DNA of 49,193 nt from an uncultured bacterium (GTDB lineage Bacteria; Verrucomicrobiota; Lentisphaeria; Victivallales; UBA1829): assembly GCA_900548385.1 (NCBI GenBank), contig URKJ01000038.1:1-49193 (forward strand). Direction: 5' to 3'. The notes under the pieces were generated by a model that was not told where the DNA came from, did no database searches, and saw only the letters and a program-made list of their open reading frames with translations. Numbering within the stretch: the stretch's first letter is position 1; each line of letters begins with the position of its first letter. Below, piece by piece: positions 26,348 through 34,218 of the stretch. The position numbers were made by a program, and so were the translations under genes.

Positions 26348-26418
26348 TTATTCTTTCCTTCCGGTGCGGCGTTCGCATTTGCTTTTCCCGCCTTCCTTGT
26401 TCCTTGCGGAAAGAATAA
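26348..26418 (+). promoter_or_regulatory. Block-boundary inverted repeat 1
   Basis: The outer arms TTATTCTTTCC (26348-26358) and GGAAAGAATAA (26408-26418) are perfectly complementary over 11 bp and enclose 49 bases. The ribosome site AGAAAGG of the gene at 26439 follows the second arm by 6 bases. The inner hairpin is poor in this member. It belongs to the family described in the findings. Confidence 0.6.
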
Positions 26419-26438
26419 CTTTCCAGAAAGGTGTAAAC

Positions 26439-26705
26439 ATGAGTAAAGAAAACAAAACAGTTGTGCTGCTGGTTACGGCGGAGAAGCGGCAAAGTGGAAC
26501 GCAAAGTCTGACCGAATATTCCGGAATCTTTGCAACAGAGGACGGTGTCCTCAATGAAACCGAGAGAAATGTATTCCAGATGGTTCGTGAACGTCCCGAC
26601 TGCTGGAGTTCGGGGTGCGTAACCGGCTATCCCGAATCTCTTTTTACGGAAGTCGAGCGGGAAGCTCTCCGGAATCACGGGATCGGCAAACGGTTTTCAA
26701 TGTAA
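26439..26705 (+). CDS. Hypothetical protein (88 aa)
   Basis: An 88-residue soluble protein starting MSKENKTVVLLVTAEKR; AGAAAGG precedes the start and the longer upstream frame reads through the boundary repeat. The middle (FATEDGVLNETERNVFQMV) is acidic and the WSSGC segment holds two nearby cysteines. No family is recognised. It is the first of three genes in a block ending at 27825. Confidence 0.65.
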   Translation: MSKENKTVVLLVTAEKRQSGTQSLTEYSGIFATEDGVLNETERNVFQMVRERPDCWSSGCVTGYPESLFTEVEREALRNHGIGKRFSM

Positions 26706-26719
26706 GGAAGGAGGTTGTT

Positions 26720-27037
26720 ATGTCATTGAACTGGAACATCAGAGAAGTCAGGAATTGGCAGAAGAAACAGGAAAAAGACGGTCATACGTTGGAATGTCTG
26801 ATCTGGGCGAGTCTTACCATCGGAATGGGCGATCTCAATGAAAAGACCGCAAAAGAGTTTCTTTATCGTTTGAATCGCTACTCCCGCGAAGTCGGAGCAA
26901 TTGCGACTTACAGGAACGGCAGAACCGTCATCTGGACTCTTGCCAGACTCAAGCCGTGGTTCGGGTTGCACACCAATGTCCGGACGATTTCAAACAGCGC
27001 ATTCGACAAACTTGTCCGGGAACGCTCCGGACGCTGA
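26720..27037 (+). CDS. Hypothetical protein (105 aa)
   Basis: A 105-residue basic protein starting MSLNWNIREVRNW after GGAAGGAGG. It has an LECLIWASLTIGMGDLNEKT segment that is common-looking in small proteins of gut mobile elements, followed by a region with aromatic residues (LKPWFGLHTNV). There is no signal peptide or membrane helix. The gene starts 14 bases after the previous stop. Function unknown. Confidence 0.65.
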   Translation: MSLNWNIREVRNWQKKQEKDGHTLECLIWASLTIGMGDLNEKTAKEFLYRLNRYSREVGAIATYRNGRTVIWTLARLKPWFGLHTNVRTISNSAFDKLVRERSGR

Positions 27038-27054
27038 AAATGGAGGATTATATC

Positions 27055-27825
27055 ATGCAGGTTATGCACATGAACTGGAAAACCGGGAAGATGGAGCCGT
27101 GCGTGGAACATCGTCTGGAACGGGGACAGATTGTTATGGGGATTGATGGACCAGCCCATGAATATGACGGCGTTGTTCTTGAGCGTGTGGAGAATGGGAA
27201 ATGGGGTACTTCCTGCCGGATTCTTTGGATTGATGATCTGCGGGTCTCCGGTCATCAGTTCATCAAACCGATTGCGGAACGCTTCGGAATCGGCGTCTAT
27301 TTTTATCCCGGCAGACTGATGCCGGAAGAGAAGATCGCTGAACTCGAAAAGCGGTTTCTGGAAAAAGAGAGAGCCGAAGCACTTGAAGCCGAAAAGCGCC
27401 GGATCGAAAATGAACGCCTGGCTGTAATCGGCAAGAAACGTTTTGCCGATGCGATCAAAAAACATGGAAAGCCTGTGGCATTGATTTTAGCCGTAGAGCA
27501 TGAAGACGTTTCGGATTTGCAAACCGATTACTTCGATTATCGAACAGTCCGGACTGTGGGGTTGGCATTTTCAAAACACAAGCGGAATTTGTTTCCGGAA
27601 ATGCGCAAGGCTGCGTTGAACAGCGATCTTCCGGAAATCCGGAAGCTGGCAACGGCTCCAGCCGACTGGGAGAATCGTGAGGACTATTCCGGTGGACACG
27701 GTTACTATCTTGCGGAAAGCAAATACAGCGGCTGGTCCATTGAAAAAATTCCGCTTTATAATGATGAACAGTTGGAACGTTTCTACTGCAATGCAGGGAA
27801 GCCGGGAGGCTTCTGCATAAAATAA
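27055..27825 (+). CDS. Hypothetical mobile-element protein (256 aa)
   Basis: A 256-residue protein starting MQVMHMNWKTG, with TGGAGGA before it. Three regions are visible: an N-terminal domain (residues ~1-95) ending in HQFIKPIAERFGIGVYF, a charged helix (~98-145, MPEEKIAELEKRFLEKER), and a C-terminal domain with SKHKRNLFPEMRKAAL and ENREDYSGGHGYYLAES. From memory, similar C-terminal domains occur in uncharacterised proteins of gut plasmids and integrative elements, but I can name no function. The last codons overlap a small dyad in the coding strand, just before the boundary element at 27829. Confidence 0.68.
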   Translation: MQVMHMNWKTGKMEPCVEHRLERGQIVMGIDGPAHEYDGVVLERVENGKWGTSCRILWIDDLRVSGHQFIKPIAERFGIGVYFYPGRLMPEEKIAELEKRFLEKERAEALEAEKRRIENERLAVIGKKRFADAIKKHGKPVALILAVEHEDVSDLQTDYFDYRTVRTVGLAFSKHKRNLFPEMRKAALNSDLPEIRKLATAPADWENREDYSGGHGYYLAESKYSGWSIEKIPLYNDEQLERFYCNAGKPGGFCIK

Positions 27826-27828
27826 GTG

Positions 27829-27906
27829 GTTCTTGTTTGTTTTGCCGGATTGTCCCGACGAAACGCCGTTCGGAACAGTCCGGCTTTTTTGTGCCCAAAC
27901 AAGAAC
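27829..27906 (+). promoter_or_regulatory. Block-boundary nested hairpin 2
   Basis: The outer arms GTTCTTGTTTG (27829-27839) and CAAACAAGAAC (27896-27906) match over 11 bp. The inner arms are GCCGGATTGT (27844-27853) and ACAGTCCGGC (27875-27884), 10 bp with one G-T pair, followed by six T's (27885-27890). The next gene's AAAGGAG starts 3 bases after the second outer arm. Confidence 0.8.
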
Positions 27907-27921
27907 GGAAAGGAGATTAAA

Positions 27922-28284
27922 ATGGGAATGATTGAAATAGAAATTGAGTTCAATGAATTATGGAAACGCAACATTGTGCGATTCGACGAAAATGACGATT
28001 GGCATCCGTATCTGCTTGTCAATACGGATCGTGCGTATTTCGATCTGAGCGGGAACAAAATCTCTGTTCTCAGCCGGGATTTCAGCCTGTGCCGGGATAT
28101 GGCGCATGTCAAGCGGGAACAGAACTACTGGAGCCGGCTACACCGGAAAAAAGAATATGCCGATCAGCGGAAAATCTACCGGATTCTTCTTGAACGGTGC
28201 GGTCAGATTGATCGCGATTGGCACTCCATCGAAGTTTCCGAAACGGAATTCATTGCGGAATATCAAAAAAGAAATCGGAGGTGA
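27922..28284 (+). CDS. Hypothetical protein (120 aa)
   Basis: A 120-residue protein starting MGMIEIEIEFNEL after AAAGGAG; longer frames run into the boundary hairpin. The sequence is charged, with an aspartate-rich first third (RFDENDDWHPYLLVNTDRAY) and a basic helix (HRKKEYADQRKIYRILLERC). No recognisable family. It opens a three-gene block ending with a zinc-ribbon protein. Confidence 0.65.
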   Translation: MGMIEIEIEFNELWKRNIVRFDENDDWHPYLLVNTDRAYFDLSGNKISVLSRDFSLCRDMAHVKREQNYWSRLHRKKEYADQRKIYRILLERCGQIDRDWHSIEVSETEFIAEYQKRNRR

Positions 28285-28287
28285 AAG

Positions 28288-28551
28288 ATGAAGGTTTGCA
28301 AAGACTATCTGAAGGCTCGCGCTGTCTGGAAACGCCGGTATGCCGAATTGGAACGGCGTTATGAGGAAGCGGAACGCGCGGAACAATGGGATCGCGCGGA
28401 ACGCATCGGGGAAGCATTGGCTGAGATGGAGCAGCATTCCGGCTTCAAAAAATGTTTTTCCTGCGGCAGAAAAGGCTGTGCAGCGCACTTCGACGGTTTC
28501 GTGTCATGGGACCCGATGAATGAAAACTGCCACATCATTGAAACTGCCTGA
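28288..28551 (+). CDS. Small cysteine-containing protein (87 aa)
   Basis: An 87-residue protein. The first 50 residues form a charged helix (KRRYAELERRYEEAERAEQ). The rest holds a CFSCGRKGC motif and a later CH, a plausible small zinc site. The ribosome site GGAGG lies close before the ATG, which is 3 bases after the previous stop. No family is recognised; binding to nucleic acid or protein through the zinc site is possible. Confidence 0.62.
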   Translation: MKVCKDYLKARAVWKRRYAELERRYEEAERAEQWDRAERIGEALAEMEQHSGFKKCFSCGRKGCAAHFDGFVSWDPMNENCHIIETA

Positions 28552-28564
28552 AGGAGGTTCTGAG

Positions 28565-28834
28565 ATGAAATTTATTTGTCCGAAATGCAAGAAAGATACG
28601 GAAATCGAAGTTGTCATGACCGACTGCATCGTAGCCGAAACCATCAAGTATAATAACTCTGGCGAAGCTGAATATGGAACGCCGGAGATTCACGACAGTC
28701 TGAACTCTCATTATCAGTGCAAAAACTGCGGCTGGAAACTTCCAGTTGAAGCGAATCAGGTCGATGATGACGTATTGCTGGAATGGCTGAGAGAACAACC
28801 TCAAAATTCCAACCGGAATTTTACCGAGAGTTGA
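28565..28834 (+). CDS. Zinc-ribbon protein (89 aa)
   Basis: An 89-residue protein starting MKFICPKCKKDTEIEV after GAAGGAGG. The two knuckles CPKC and CKNC enclose about 50 residues and form a zinc ribbon. The C-terminal part is acidic (EANQVDDDVLLEWLREQ). It ends the block; the converging nuclease gene stops 38 bases further on. Function unknown. Confidence 0.7.
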   Translation: MKFICPKCKKDTEIEVVMTDCIVAETIKYNNSGEAEYGTPEIHDSLNSHYQCKNCGWKLPVEANQVDDDVLLEWLREQPQNSNRNFTES

Positions 28835-28872
28835 TCATCTATGCCTGGTCAGAATAGTCTTTATTGAATAAC

Positions 28873-29700
28873 TTATTCAGAGCGTGATACGTGAATGGGT
28901 TTGGATTTGAAAGAAGTTTTCCAGATCCAGGCATCAACTGAAACTGTCGCTTCCAGTTTCAGTTGTATTTCTTCCGGTAAATTGCTGAAAAAATTGAATC
29001 CAGTGATCTTCTCCACCTGTTCGACTGTGACAGTAAAATTCTGCAGATTGCCTTTTGTTTTCCAGTTTGGAATGATGAAAGCAATCATCTTCTCCGGAGG
29101 AGTCACATCGTAAACGATCTTGAAATAGGCAAGTGGAACTGAAATCGTTCCATTGCAAATGGTAATAGATTTCTCAGCAAAAACCGGACCGCAGATTACA
29201 TAAAGTTCCTTCTCTTTTTTTGCCCATTCCCGAACCTGTTCCTCCAGATATTTCCAGGTGGCCCGGTTGCAGCGCGGATGCTGTGGACTCATATTGGTCA
29301 TCAAGAAACTGTCCGACATGGCCTCTGGCGACCATCGCATATCGCCTGCCGGAGCCATGTGTCCCCGGTCATATCCGGTCTTTGCGTAGTCTTGGTGAGC
29401 GGGAGACTCTGGAATGAGGGGGTCTTTGTGAAAGTTATTGGAACGCTCGACAACTTGATTTTCAACCTCTGTGGCGAGCAGTCTATATTGAACCCAAAGC
29501 GGTTGACGGTGTTTACGGGAAAAGCCGATGCAGAACCATTCACGATCTACGACATAATCGGTAAAAACAGGCACTCCGATCCGCAGATTGTCATAAGGCG
29601 AGGAGTTTGCTTCCGCAGGAGTTTTGATGAGAACCGGCTCTCCGGCTAAAAGAATTGCCGGCAGAACGCACAACAAGCAAATTTGCCTCAACGGTCTCAT
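28873..29700 (-). CDS. Secreted DNA/RNA non-specific endonuclease
   Basis: A 275-residue protein of the Serratia/NucA-type (NUC) family. A signal peptide (MRPLRQICLLCVLPAILLAG) predicts export. The catalytic DRGH box (GYDRGHMAPAGDM) has its histidine at residue 114, and the metal-binding asparagine is in HPRCNRATW at residue 145, followed by LEEQVREWA as expected. These are the key residues, so it should be active and Mg-dependent. It lies on the opposite strand inside the plus-strand array. The ATG has no strong ribosome site, and the only GAGG upstream is buried in an inverted repeat. Roles in the periplasm include degrading incoming DNA or nutrient recovery. Confidence 0.9.
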   Translation of the reverse strand: MRPLRQICLLCVLPAILLAGEPVLIKTPAEANSSPYDNLRIGVPVFTDYVVDREWFCIGFSRKHRQPLWVQYRLLATEVENQVVERSNNFHKDPLIPESPAHQDYAKTGYDRGHMAPAGDMRWSPEAMSDSFLMTNMSPQHPRCNRATWKYLEEQVREWAKKEKELYVICGPVFAEKSITICNGTISVPLAYFKIVYDVTPPEKMIAFIIPNWKTKGNLQNFTVTVEQVEKITGFNFFSNLPEEIQLKLEATVSVDAWIWKTSFKSKPIHVSRSE

Positions 29701-29706
29701 AAAAGA

Positions 29707-29873
29707 GGTGCCTCATTCACACCTATCCTGAGTACCGCCAAGCACTCTGCCGAGAATGTGAAAGAGGCACCAGCACAAACAGCACAGGTGCGCCCTTTCA
29801 ACAACCTATCTCGGCTCCGGCTAAAGCCGGAAATAACTAAACTTGGCGGTTTTAGGATAGACGATTGTTGAAA
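29707..29873 (-). promoter_or_regulatory. Interlocked inverted repeats, leader of the nuclease gene
   Basis: Three pairings occupy this stretch. (a) 29707-29721 pairs with 29757-29771 (GGTGCCTC and GAGGCACC, plus TTCACA and TGTGAA around one mismatch). (b) TTTCAACAA 29796-29804 pairs with TTGTTGAAA 29865-29873 and encloses CCGGCT/AGCCGG at 29817-29830. (c) CTATCCT and CCGCCAAG (29723-29742) can pair with CTTGGCGG and AGGATAG (29842-29860). Pairing (c) connects the loops of (a) and (b), a kissing or pseudoknot-like arrangement. On the minus strand the GAGG nearest the nuclease ATG lies in stem (a). Confidence 0.65.
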
Positions 29874-30004
29874 AGTCTTTATGACTTCATTTTATTTCGT
29901 TTTAATATAATATTCCTTCTGTAAACCTCGCATTCTTTTCATTTTCTGAAACAATAATCTTCCGAAGAATAATATACAGCGCCATAAAGAAAAATCAATG
30001 AAGA
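29874..30004. other. Short A+T-rich intergenic stretch
   Basis: There is no gene here. A TATAAT at 29906-29911 could be a plus-strand -10 for the block starting at 30101, but no good -35 is present. Confidence 0.35.
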
Positions 30005-30086
30005 TTTTCGTGTTTGCCTGTTATCCATCCGCCCCGGCATAAAGCCTTTTGAAGCAGATGGATTTGGGGGTGAACAAACACGAAAA
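30005..30086 (+). promoter_or_regulatory. Block-boundary nested hairpin 3
   Basis: The outer arms TTTTCGTGTTTG (30005-30016) and CAAACACGAAAA (30075-30086) match over 12 bp without a mismatch. The inner arms are ATCCATC (30023-30029) and GATGGAT (30057-30063). GGAGG follows the second outer arm directly, so the arm abuts the ribosome site of the gene at 30101. Confidence 0.78.
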
Positions 30087-30100
30087 GGAGGCTCAAGAAG

Positions 30101-31066
30101 ATGAAAAATGATCAGGAAAGAGAAAACAGATTGAAGGAGGCAGTCAGGGACGCTCTGTCCACAGTTTGCCGGAAAGATGAAAACGGCGTGTTTTATGAGG
30201 AAATCTATGCGGATTACCGGGACACGCTGGATGACCGCACGCTCAAGAAAATCTGCAATGACGACCATCCGCACGAGAAGTTCTGGGAACTGCTCGACGA
30301 GTGGTATCGTGACTGCGAGTGGGAATATGCGGACAATGTCATCAAGCGGGTTCTCGAAGACGAGGATGTGGCGGAGCTTATTGAAAATCTGGATGAGGAT
30401 GAAGTCCGGGAGCTGATTCGCGACCAGTTCTATGTGAAATACCCGGCAAAGCACTATCTTGCCCAGGATGTGCTGATTGATCTGATTGTCGATACCGGCG
30501 ATCTGAATTATGACTTTACTTCCAATTCTATTGGCGGGCATTACAATGCCAATGATGATTCGATCCAGGAGGAGGCCAGCCTGCTCTGGCTGACGCGGCA
30601 GCAGGGATATAAGAAATCTGAACTCAAAAAGGCACTGGCCGACAGGGGAAACTCTCAGTCGCCTCTGCTCAAGTCGATTTACTGTGAAACATTAAATTGC
30701 AGTTCGCATATGAATGCACTGGTATTTCTGGTCAAAATGACTTTGGAAGAATATTTCACTCTTCACGATGGCATCAATAAGGAAAGAGAACGGAATAAAA
30801 GCTACTATCTTTCCGAACGTACCGGGCGTGGCTATCTGGTTCTCTCCAAAGATACGACCTGCGGTCTTTATGATTCCTGGAACGGCTCCGGCAGTGTTCT
30901 GGAAATCAAATTGGAAAAAGATGTCCGTTTGCCATTCCGTTGCATCGCTTCGGCAGACCATGATGGCTGTCATGGTTACGGTATCCGGGAAATTTACGGC
31001 TGCGGTTCTGATTTATGGAGTGATAATGCCGTCAAACTGATCCGCCCGATGAAAAAAGCTGCGTAA
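30101..31066 (+). CDS. Hypothetical protein (321 aa)
   Basis: A 321-residue acidic protein starting MKNDQERENRLKE after AAAAGGAGG. The N-terminal half is rich in Asp and Glu and mostly helical (RVLEDEDVAELIENLDEDE); the C-terminal part is more mixed, with KSYYLSERTGRGYLVL and FRCIASADHDGCHGYGIREI, which look like a compact beta domain. There are no signal peptide or membrane segments. From memory, comparable large acidic proteins occur on plasmids and integrative elements of gut bacteria, but I can give no function. It is the first gene of a four-gene block. Confidence 0.68.
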   Translation: MKNDQERENRLKEAVRDALSTVCRKDENGVFYEEIYADYRDTLDDRTLKKICNDDHPHEKFWELLDEWYRDCEWEYADNVIKRVLEDEDVAELIENLDEDEVRELIRDQFYVKYPAKHYLAQDVLIDLIVDTGDLNYDFTSNSIGGHYNANDDSIQEEASLLWLTRQQGYKKSELKKALADRGNSQSPLLKSIYCETLNCSSHMNALVFLVKMTLEEYFTLHDGINKERERNKSYYLSERTGRGYLVLSKDTTCGLYDSWNGSGSVLEIKLEKDVRLPFRCIASADHDGCHGYGIREIYGCGSDLWSDNAVKLIRPMKKAA

Positions 31067-31078
31067 GAAGGTGAACCC

Positions 31079-31327
31079 ATGCCGACAACCAACCGAATTA
31101 TCATGACCCGTGAAGATCTCCGGCTGCTCATTGAGTGCGCCGAAAGACAGGAAAAAGTTCTGCGGAAAAAAGCGGAACATCAGAAAGAAATGTTCGATCC
31201 GTTCCGTCCCTTTACCTGGCGGCGGAAGGAGGAGGCAGAGAAGGCATTGCATTACTGTCAATCCGTTCTGAAACATCTGCGTTTCTATGAGGAACATTGG
31301 GACAATTTACCGCAGGAATATCAGTGA
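31079..31327 (+). CDS. Small helical protein (82 aa)
   Basis: An 82-residue protein starting MPTTNRIIMTREDL after GAAGG. It is almost wholly helical and charged (ECAERQEKVLRKKAEHQKEM), with two tryptophans (TWRRKEE and HWDNL). It starts 12 bases after the previous stop. No family is recognised; a helical-hairpin adaptor is the simplest reading. Confidence 0.65.
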   Translation: MPTTNRIIMTREDLRLLIECAERQEKVLRKKAEHQKEMFDPFRPFTWRRKEEAEKALHYCQSVLKHLRFYEEHWDNLPQEYQ

Positions 31328-31345
31328 ACAAAAGGAGATCATGCC

Positions 31346-32041
31346 ATGGAAAACAGTAAATTCAAACCGGATTATTTCAAAGTCAGTTACAGTATCCGCA
31401 CGCCAAGCTATTATCGTCCGGAAGACAACGGACTCGGTTTTCGGAGCGAAGCGGAAAGTATGGCGTTTCATGCGGATTGCGAACGGATATTCCGAAATGG
31501 CGGCTGGAAAATTGAACACGGTTATGCCGTCAACGGCAAATCCAGCCTGTATCTGCATCCGCAGCAACTCCTCGGAATCGTCCATGCGGAACTGGTCGAT
31601 GCTGTTCCGGAACTCATTGCTCAGGCAACGTTATTTCAATTTCAGCAGAATGGCAAACGGATTATTGAGGAAATTTATGACATTACGGTGGAGCAGCAGC
31701 GGGAGTACATTGCAGCAAAACGTCCGGAAATAGAGGAAGAACTTCTCAAGGCATTCCGGACTTCGCAGCGGAAGCTGTATCATGATCCGGGCGGTCTGCT
31801 GTGGTGGAATATCGAGTTGCCGATTGGACGGAAATACGGGCTGCCGGCGCTTGACGAGCTGGTCAACAATACGGCCGGTCACTATGTTTCCGAAGTGTTC
31901 GTCTCACTGATTGCAAGCGGTCAGATTATTCAGAAGACGATCAACGGCAAGCAGGTCTATCGAACCGTCATGAAATGTGAACTTCCGGCGCTCCGGAGAA
32001 AGCATGTGATATCTTCTCCGGACACCCCGGAACTGTTTTGA
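31346..32041 (+). CDS. Hypothetical protein (231 aa)
   Basis: A 231-residue protein starting MENSKFKPDYFKV after AAAGGAG. The N-terminal third (FKVSYSIRTPSYYRPEDNG) is beta-like, the middle is helical (QATLFQFQQNGKRIIEEIYD), and the last third, NNTAGHYVSEVFVSLIASG followed by INGKQVYRTVMK, resembles a winged-helix segment that ends in a basic wing. A DNA-binding role is possible but unproven. It is third in its block. Confidence 0.65.
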   Translation: MENSKFKPDYFKVSYSIRTPSYYRPEDNGLGFRSEAESMAFHADCERIFRNGGWKIEHGYAVNGKSSLYLHPQQLLGIVHAELVDAVPELIAQATLFQFQQNGKRIIEEIYDITVEQQREYIAAKRPEIEEELLKAFRTSQRKLYHDPGGLLWWNIELPIGRKYGLPALDELVNNTAGHYVSEVFVSLIASGQIIQKTINGKQVYRTVMKCELPALRRKHVISSPDTPELF

Positions 32042-32076
32042 ATTTATCCACCCCAAAAATCAAGGAGGTCGCAAAC

Positions 32077-32751
32077 ATGAGCGAAACATCGAAAATCTTT
32101 GGACATTTCAATGTCCGCGTCTTGCGCAAAGGTGAGAAATACGGTCTTGAAGACTGTCTCATCCACAAGGAACGCAAACCGCTGGTCGAATTCTACGATT
32201 ACCGACACCGGAACGACAAGGAGTGGAAACGCGGTCAGTTCGTATCCCGCTACTATGCGGAAACGCTTCTGAAACACGATCTGAACTTCGGTCTCTTGTT
32301 GTATGGTGATTCTCCGGAATGGACAGTTTCTGCTGATTATATGCGGGAAATTCTCGCATGGCTCCGGCAGAAACTCCGGACGGACGAACTGCCGAAACTG
32401 TCCGATCATCTGGCTGAGGATAATTTTGGTCAGTATGCGTTGCGGATTGAGGCAAATGGACTCTGCAATCAATATGCCCGCGCATTGATTCGCGCCATGC
32501 ACAGTGAGCACAACGGAGTCTGCTGGCTTGGTAAATTAAATCCGGAGCTTGGCGAACTGCGTCCCGGACTGCAAAAATATACGCACGGCATGGTCTATAA
32601 CTTTTCCTGCGATCTGGTTCTTCCGGAATTTGATATTGAAATCGACCGGATGCTTCGGGAATATCGTGCCTGTCCGGGAAAAGTTCAACTGATTGAAAAG
32701 ATCAGGAATCATGTCAAGGAACTCCAGGGACATTGGGTTTACTGGAGTTGA
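32077..32751 (+). CDS. Conserved mobile-element protein (224 aa)
   Basis: A 224-residue protein starting MSETSKIFGHF after AAGGAGG. The N-terminal RKGEKYGLEDCLIH, VEFYDYRH and GQFVSRYY motifs match, from memory, an uncharacterised family common on plasmids and integrative elements of gut bacteria. The middle is helical (ILAWLRQKLRTDELPKL) and the C-terminal part ends with FDIEIDRMLREYRACPGKV. No catalytic motif is evident. It closes its block; boundary element 4 begins 9 bases after the stop. Confidence 0.68.
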   Translation: MSETSKIFGHFNVRVLRKGEKYGLEDCLIHKERKPLVEFYDYRHRNDKEWKRGQFVSRYYAETLLKHDLNFGLLLYGDSPEWTVSADYMREILAWLRQKLRTDELPKLSDHLAEDNFGQYALRIEANGLCNQYARALIRAMHSEHNGVCWLGKLNPELGELRPGLQKYTHGMVYNFSCDLVLPEFDIEIDRMLREYRACPGKVQLIEKIRNHVKELQGHWVYWS

Positions 32752-32759
32752 TATAACGT

Positions 32760-32829
32760 TTTGTTCGACTTGCCGCGCTTTCGGAAGTTCATTCCAACTT
32801 CCGGCGCGGCTTTTTTGTGCTCGAACAAA
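32760..32829 (+). promoter_or_regulatory. Block-boundary nested hairpin 4
   Basis: The outer arms are TTTGTTCGA (32760-32768) and TCGAACAAA (32821-32829), 9 bp. The inner stem has two segments, GCCGCGC 32772-32778 with GCGCGGC 32804-32810 and CGGAAGTT 32782-32789 with AACTTCCG 32796-32803, followed by six T's (32811-32816). A TATAAC at 32752-32757 lies just upstream. The next gene's AAAGGAG begins 6 bases after the second arm. Confidence 0.82.
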
Positions 32830-32852
32830 CCCTTGAAAGGAGTTGAAAAAAG

Positions 32853-33302
32853 ATGGAAACGTATCAGGAATTGAAGGCGCGTCATGAAAAGGAAGTGAAC
32901 GCCCTGCCGCTTGGCTTTGCTTTTTCGGAAGAGCAGTTTGAGGAGATGAAACTCAAACTTGGTGTCAAAGAAAACAGCGAACTCTACCGTCTTGGCGACA
33001 CAGGAGGCTTCTACCGGAAAGTGGATTCGGAACTGATTCACGGCACGTTCAAACGTCACATGGAAGAACGCAGAAAGGCGATTTTCACCGAGTCCGGAAT
33101 CAATGCCGATTATGTCCAGAGCATGTTTTATTATGAAATGTGCAATCATGAATTTGGCATCAACTGGGATGGAAAGGCAGATGTCTTATCCGCTTGCGAC
33201 CTCAACGAAAAGCAGCTGAATTCCATTCCTGAGCTGAAACAGGCATGGAATGCCGCAAAAAAACAGTATGATGCCGCCGCTGAGAAAAACGGCTGGTTTT
33301 AA
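32853..33302 (+). CDS. Hypothetical protein (149 aa)
   Basis: A 149-residue protein starting METYQELKARHEKE. LGFAFSEEQFEEMKLKLGV, then GDTGGFYRKVDSELI, and later FYYEMCNHEFGINWDGKADV form a pattern that I have seen, from memory, in small uncharacterised proteins of gut plasmids; I cannot name a function. The protein is soluble and helical at both ends. AAAGGAG precedes the start. It opens a four-gene block. Confidence 0.68.
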   Translation: METYQELKARHEKEVNALPLGFAFSEEQFEEMKLKLGVKENSELYRLGDTGGFYRKVDSELIHGTFKRHMEERRKAIFTESGINADYVQSMFYYEMCNHEFGINWDGKADVLSACDLNEKQLNSIPELKQAWNAAKKQYDAAAEKNGWF

Positions 33303-33332
33303 TTATAAAACATCAAAAAGAAAGACAACATC

Positions 33333-33635
33333 ATGAGAACCGTATCTGAGTTGCTCGTCCGCGTGATCGAAGATCATGCGGAAATCCGTCATGACTATTC
33401 CGGACGCGGAATGTGCGGTGAAAAATGTTTCGGATTTGTCGTAGAAAATCCGGAAACTGCCATCGCCGAAATTCAAGCAGACATTAACGGCATTTACGAA
33501 CCGGAGGAGCTTCAGCAGAAATTTACTGAGTTGCTTCAGCATAGTCGTCGCGACAGTATGGGATTCGACATGATTCTCTACTTTCCCGGCTATCAGACAG
33601 TGGAAACTGGTAAGGAGGCAGAGGAAAATGATTGA
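33333..33635 (+). CDS. Hypothetical protein (100 aa)
   Basis: A 100-residue acidic protein starting MRTVSELLVRVIEDHAE. Its ribosome site is weak (AAAGA). GRGMCGEKCFGFVVENPE holds two cysteines four residues apart. The 3' end overlaps the next gene by eight bases and carries that gene's AAGGAGG. No family is recognised. Confidence 0.62.
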   Translation: MRTVSELLVRVIEDHAEIRHDYSGRGMCGEKCFGFVVENPETAIAEIQADINGIYEPEELQQKFTELLQHSRRDSMGFDMILYFPGYQTVETGKEAEEND

Positions 33636-34218
33636 CTTGACCAAGCTGGAATGGGGACTTCAACCGTTTAAGACCGGTAATTATCTGGCAGTGTTCGGAG
33701 CCCGAACGATTTGGGATGGCAATATAATTACATTTTTGCCGGACAGACAGCAATTCATCGGCAATTCAAAAGCGAGTGGAGTCTTGTGCAATTGGATCAA
33801 CAACAAGGCCTTGCCGAAACTGAAACAGTACATCACCGATCATCACTGGACAGGAGCGACCAGAGAAATCTATACAGATGAGACCTGGCTGTATCGGATT
33901 GAGGTCAGTCCGAATGGTAGTCATGGTTATTTGTATTTTTCGGTTTATATGAAAGGTTTCGATGAATTTCCGACAGGAAAATGGTCCGGCAATTTTATCC
34001 CGAAAATCGGAGAAACGGTTTTCGCTGTAGTCAACGATATCGGCAAATGCCAGATTCTCGGCTACTACCTTGAAGACGGCTGGATTGGTGTCATTGCCAA
34101 ACCAGCTCAACCGCCGGAATGGTTTGTCCGTCAAAACGGCGAAAATGCCGTCTGCGGACTTTTCGGAACGGAAATACGGAAATTGGAATCTGAACATCAG
34201 AAAGGTGACAACGAATGA
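33628..34218 (+). CDS. Hypothetical protein (196 aa)
   Basis: A 196-residue protein starting MIDLTKLEWGLQPFK after AAGGAGG. It is rich in beta-strand-forming and aromatic residues (YLAVFGARTIWDGNII, then HGYLYFSVYMKGFDEF and GYYLEDGWIGVIAKP), as in a compact beta-sandwich or barrel. There is no signal peptide, so it is cytoplasmic. It overlaps the following gene by four bases. Unknown function. Confidence 0.65.
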   Translation: MIDLTKLEWGLQPFKTGNYLAVFGARTIWDGNIITFLPDRQQFIGNSKASGVLCNWINNKALPKLKQYITDHHWTGATREIYTDETWLYRIEVSPNGSHGYLYFSVYMKGFDEFPTGKWSGNFIPKIGETVFAVVNDIGKCQILGYYLEDGWIGVIAKPAQPPEWFVRQNGENAVCGLFGTEIRKLESEHQKGDNE

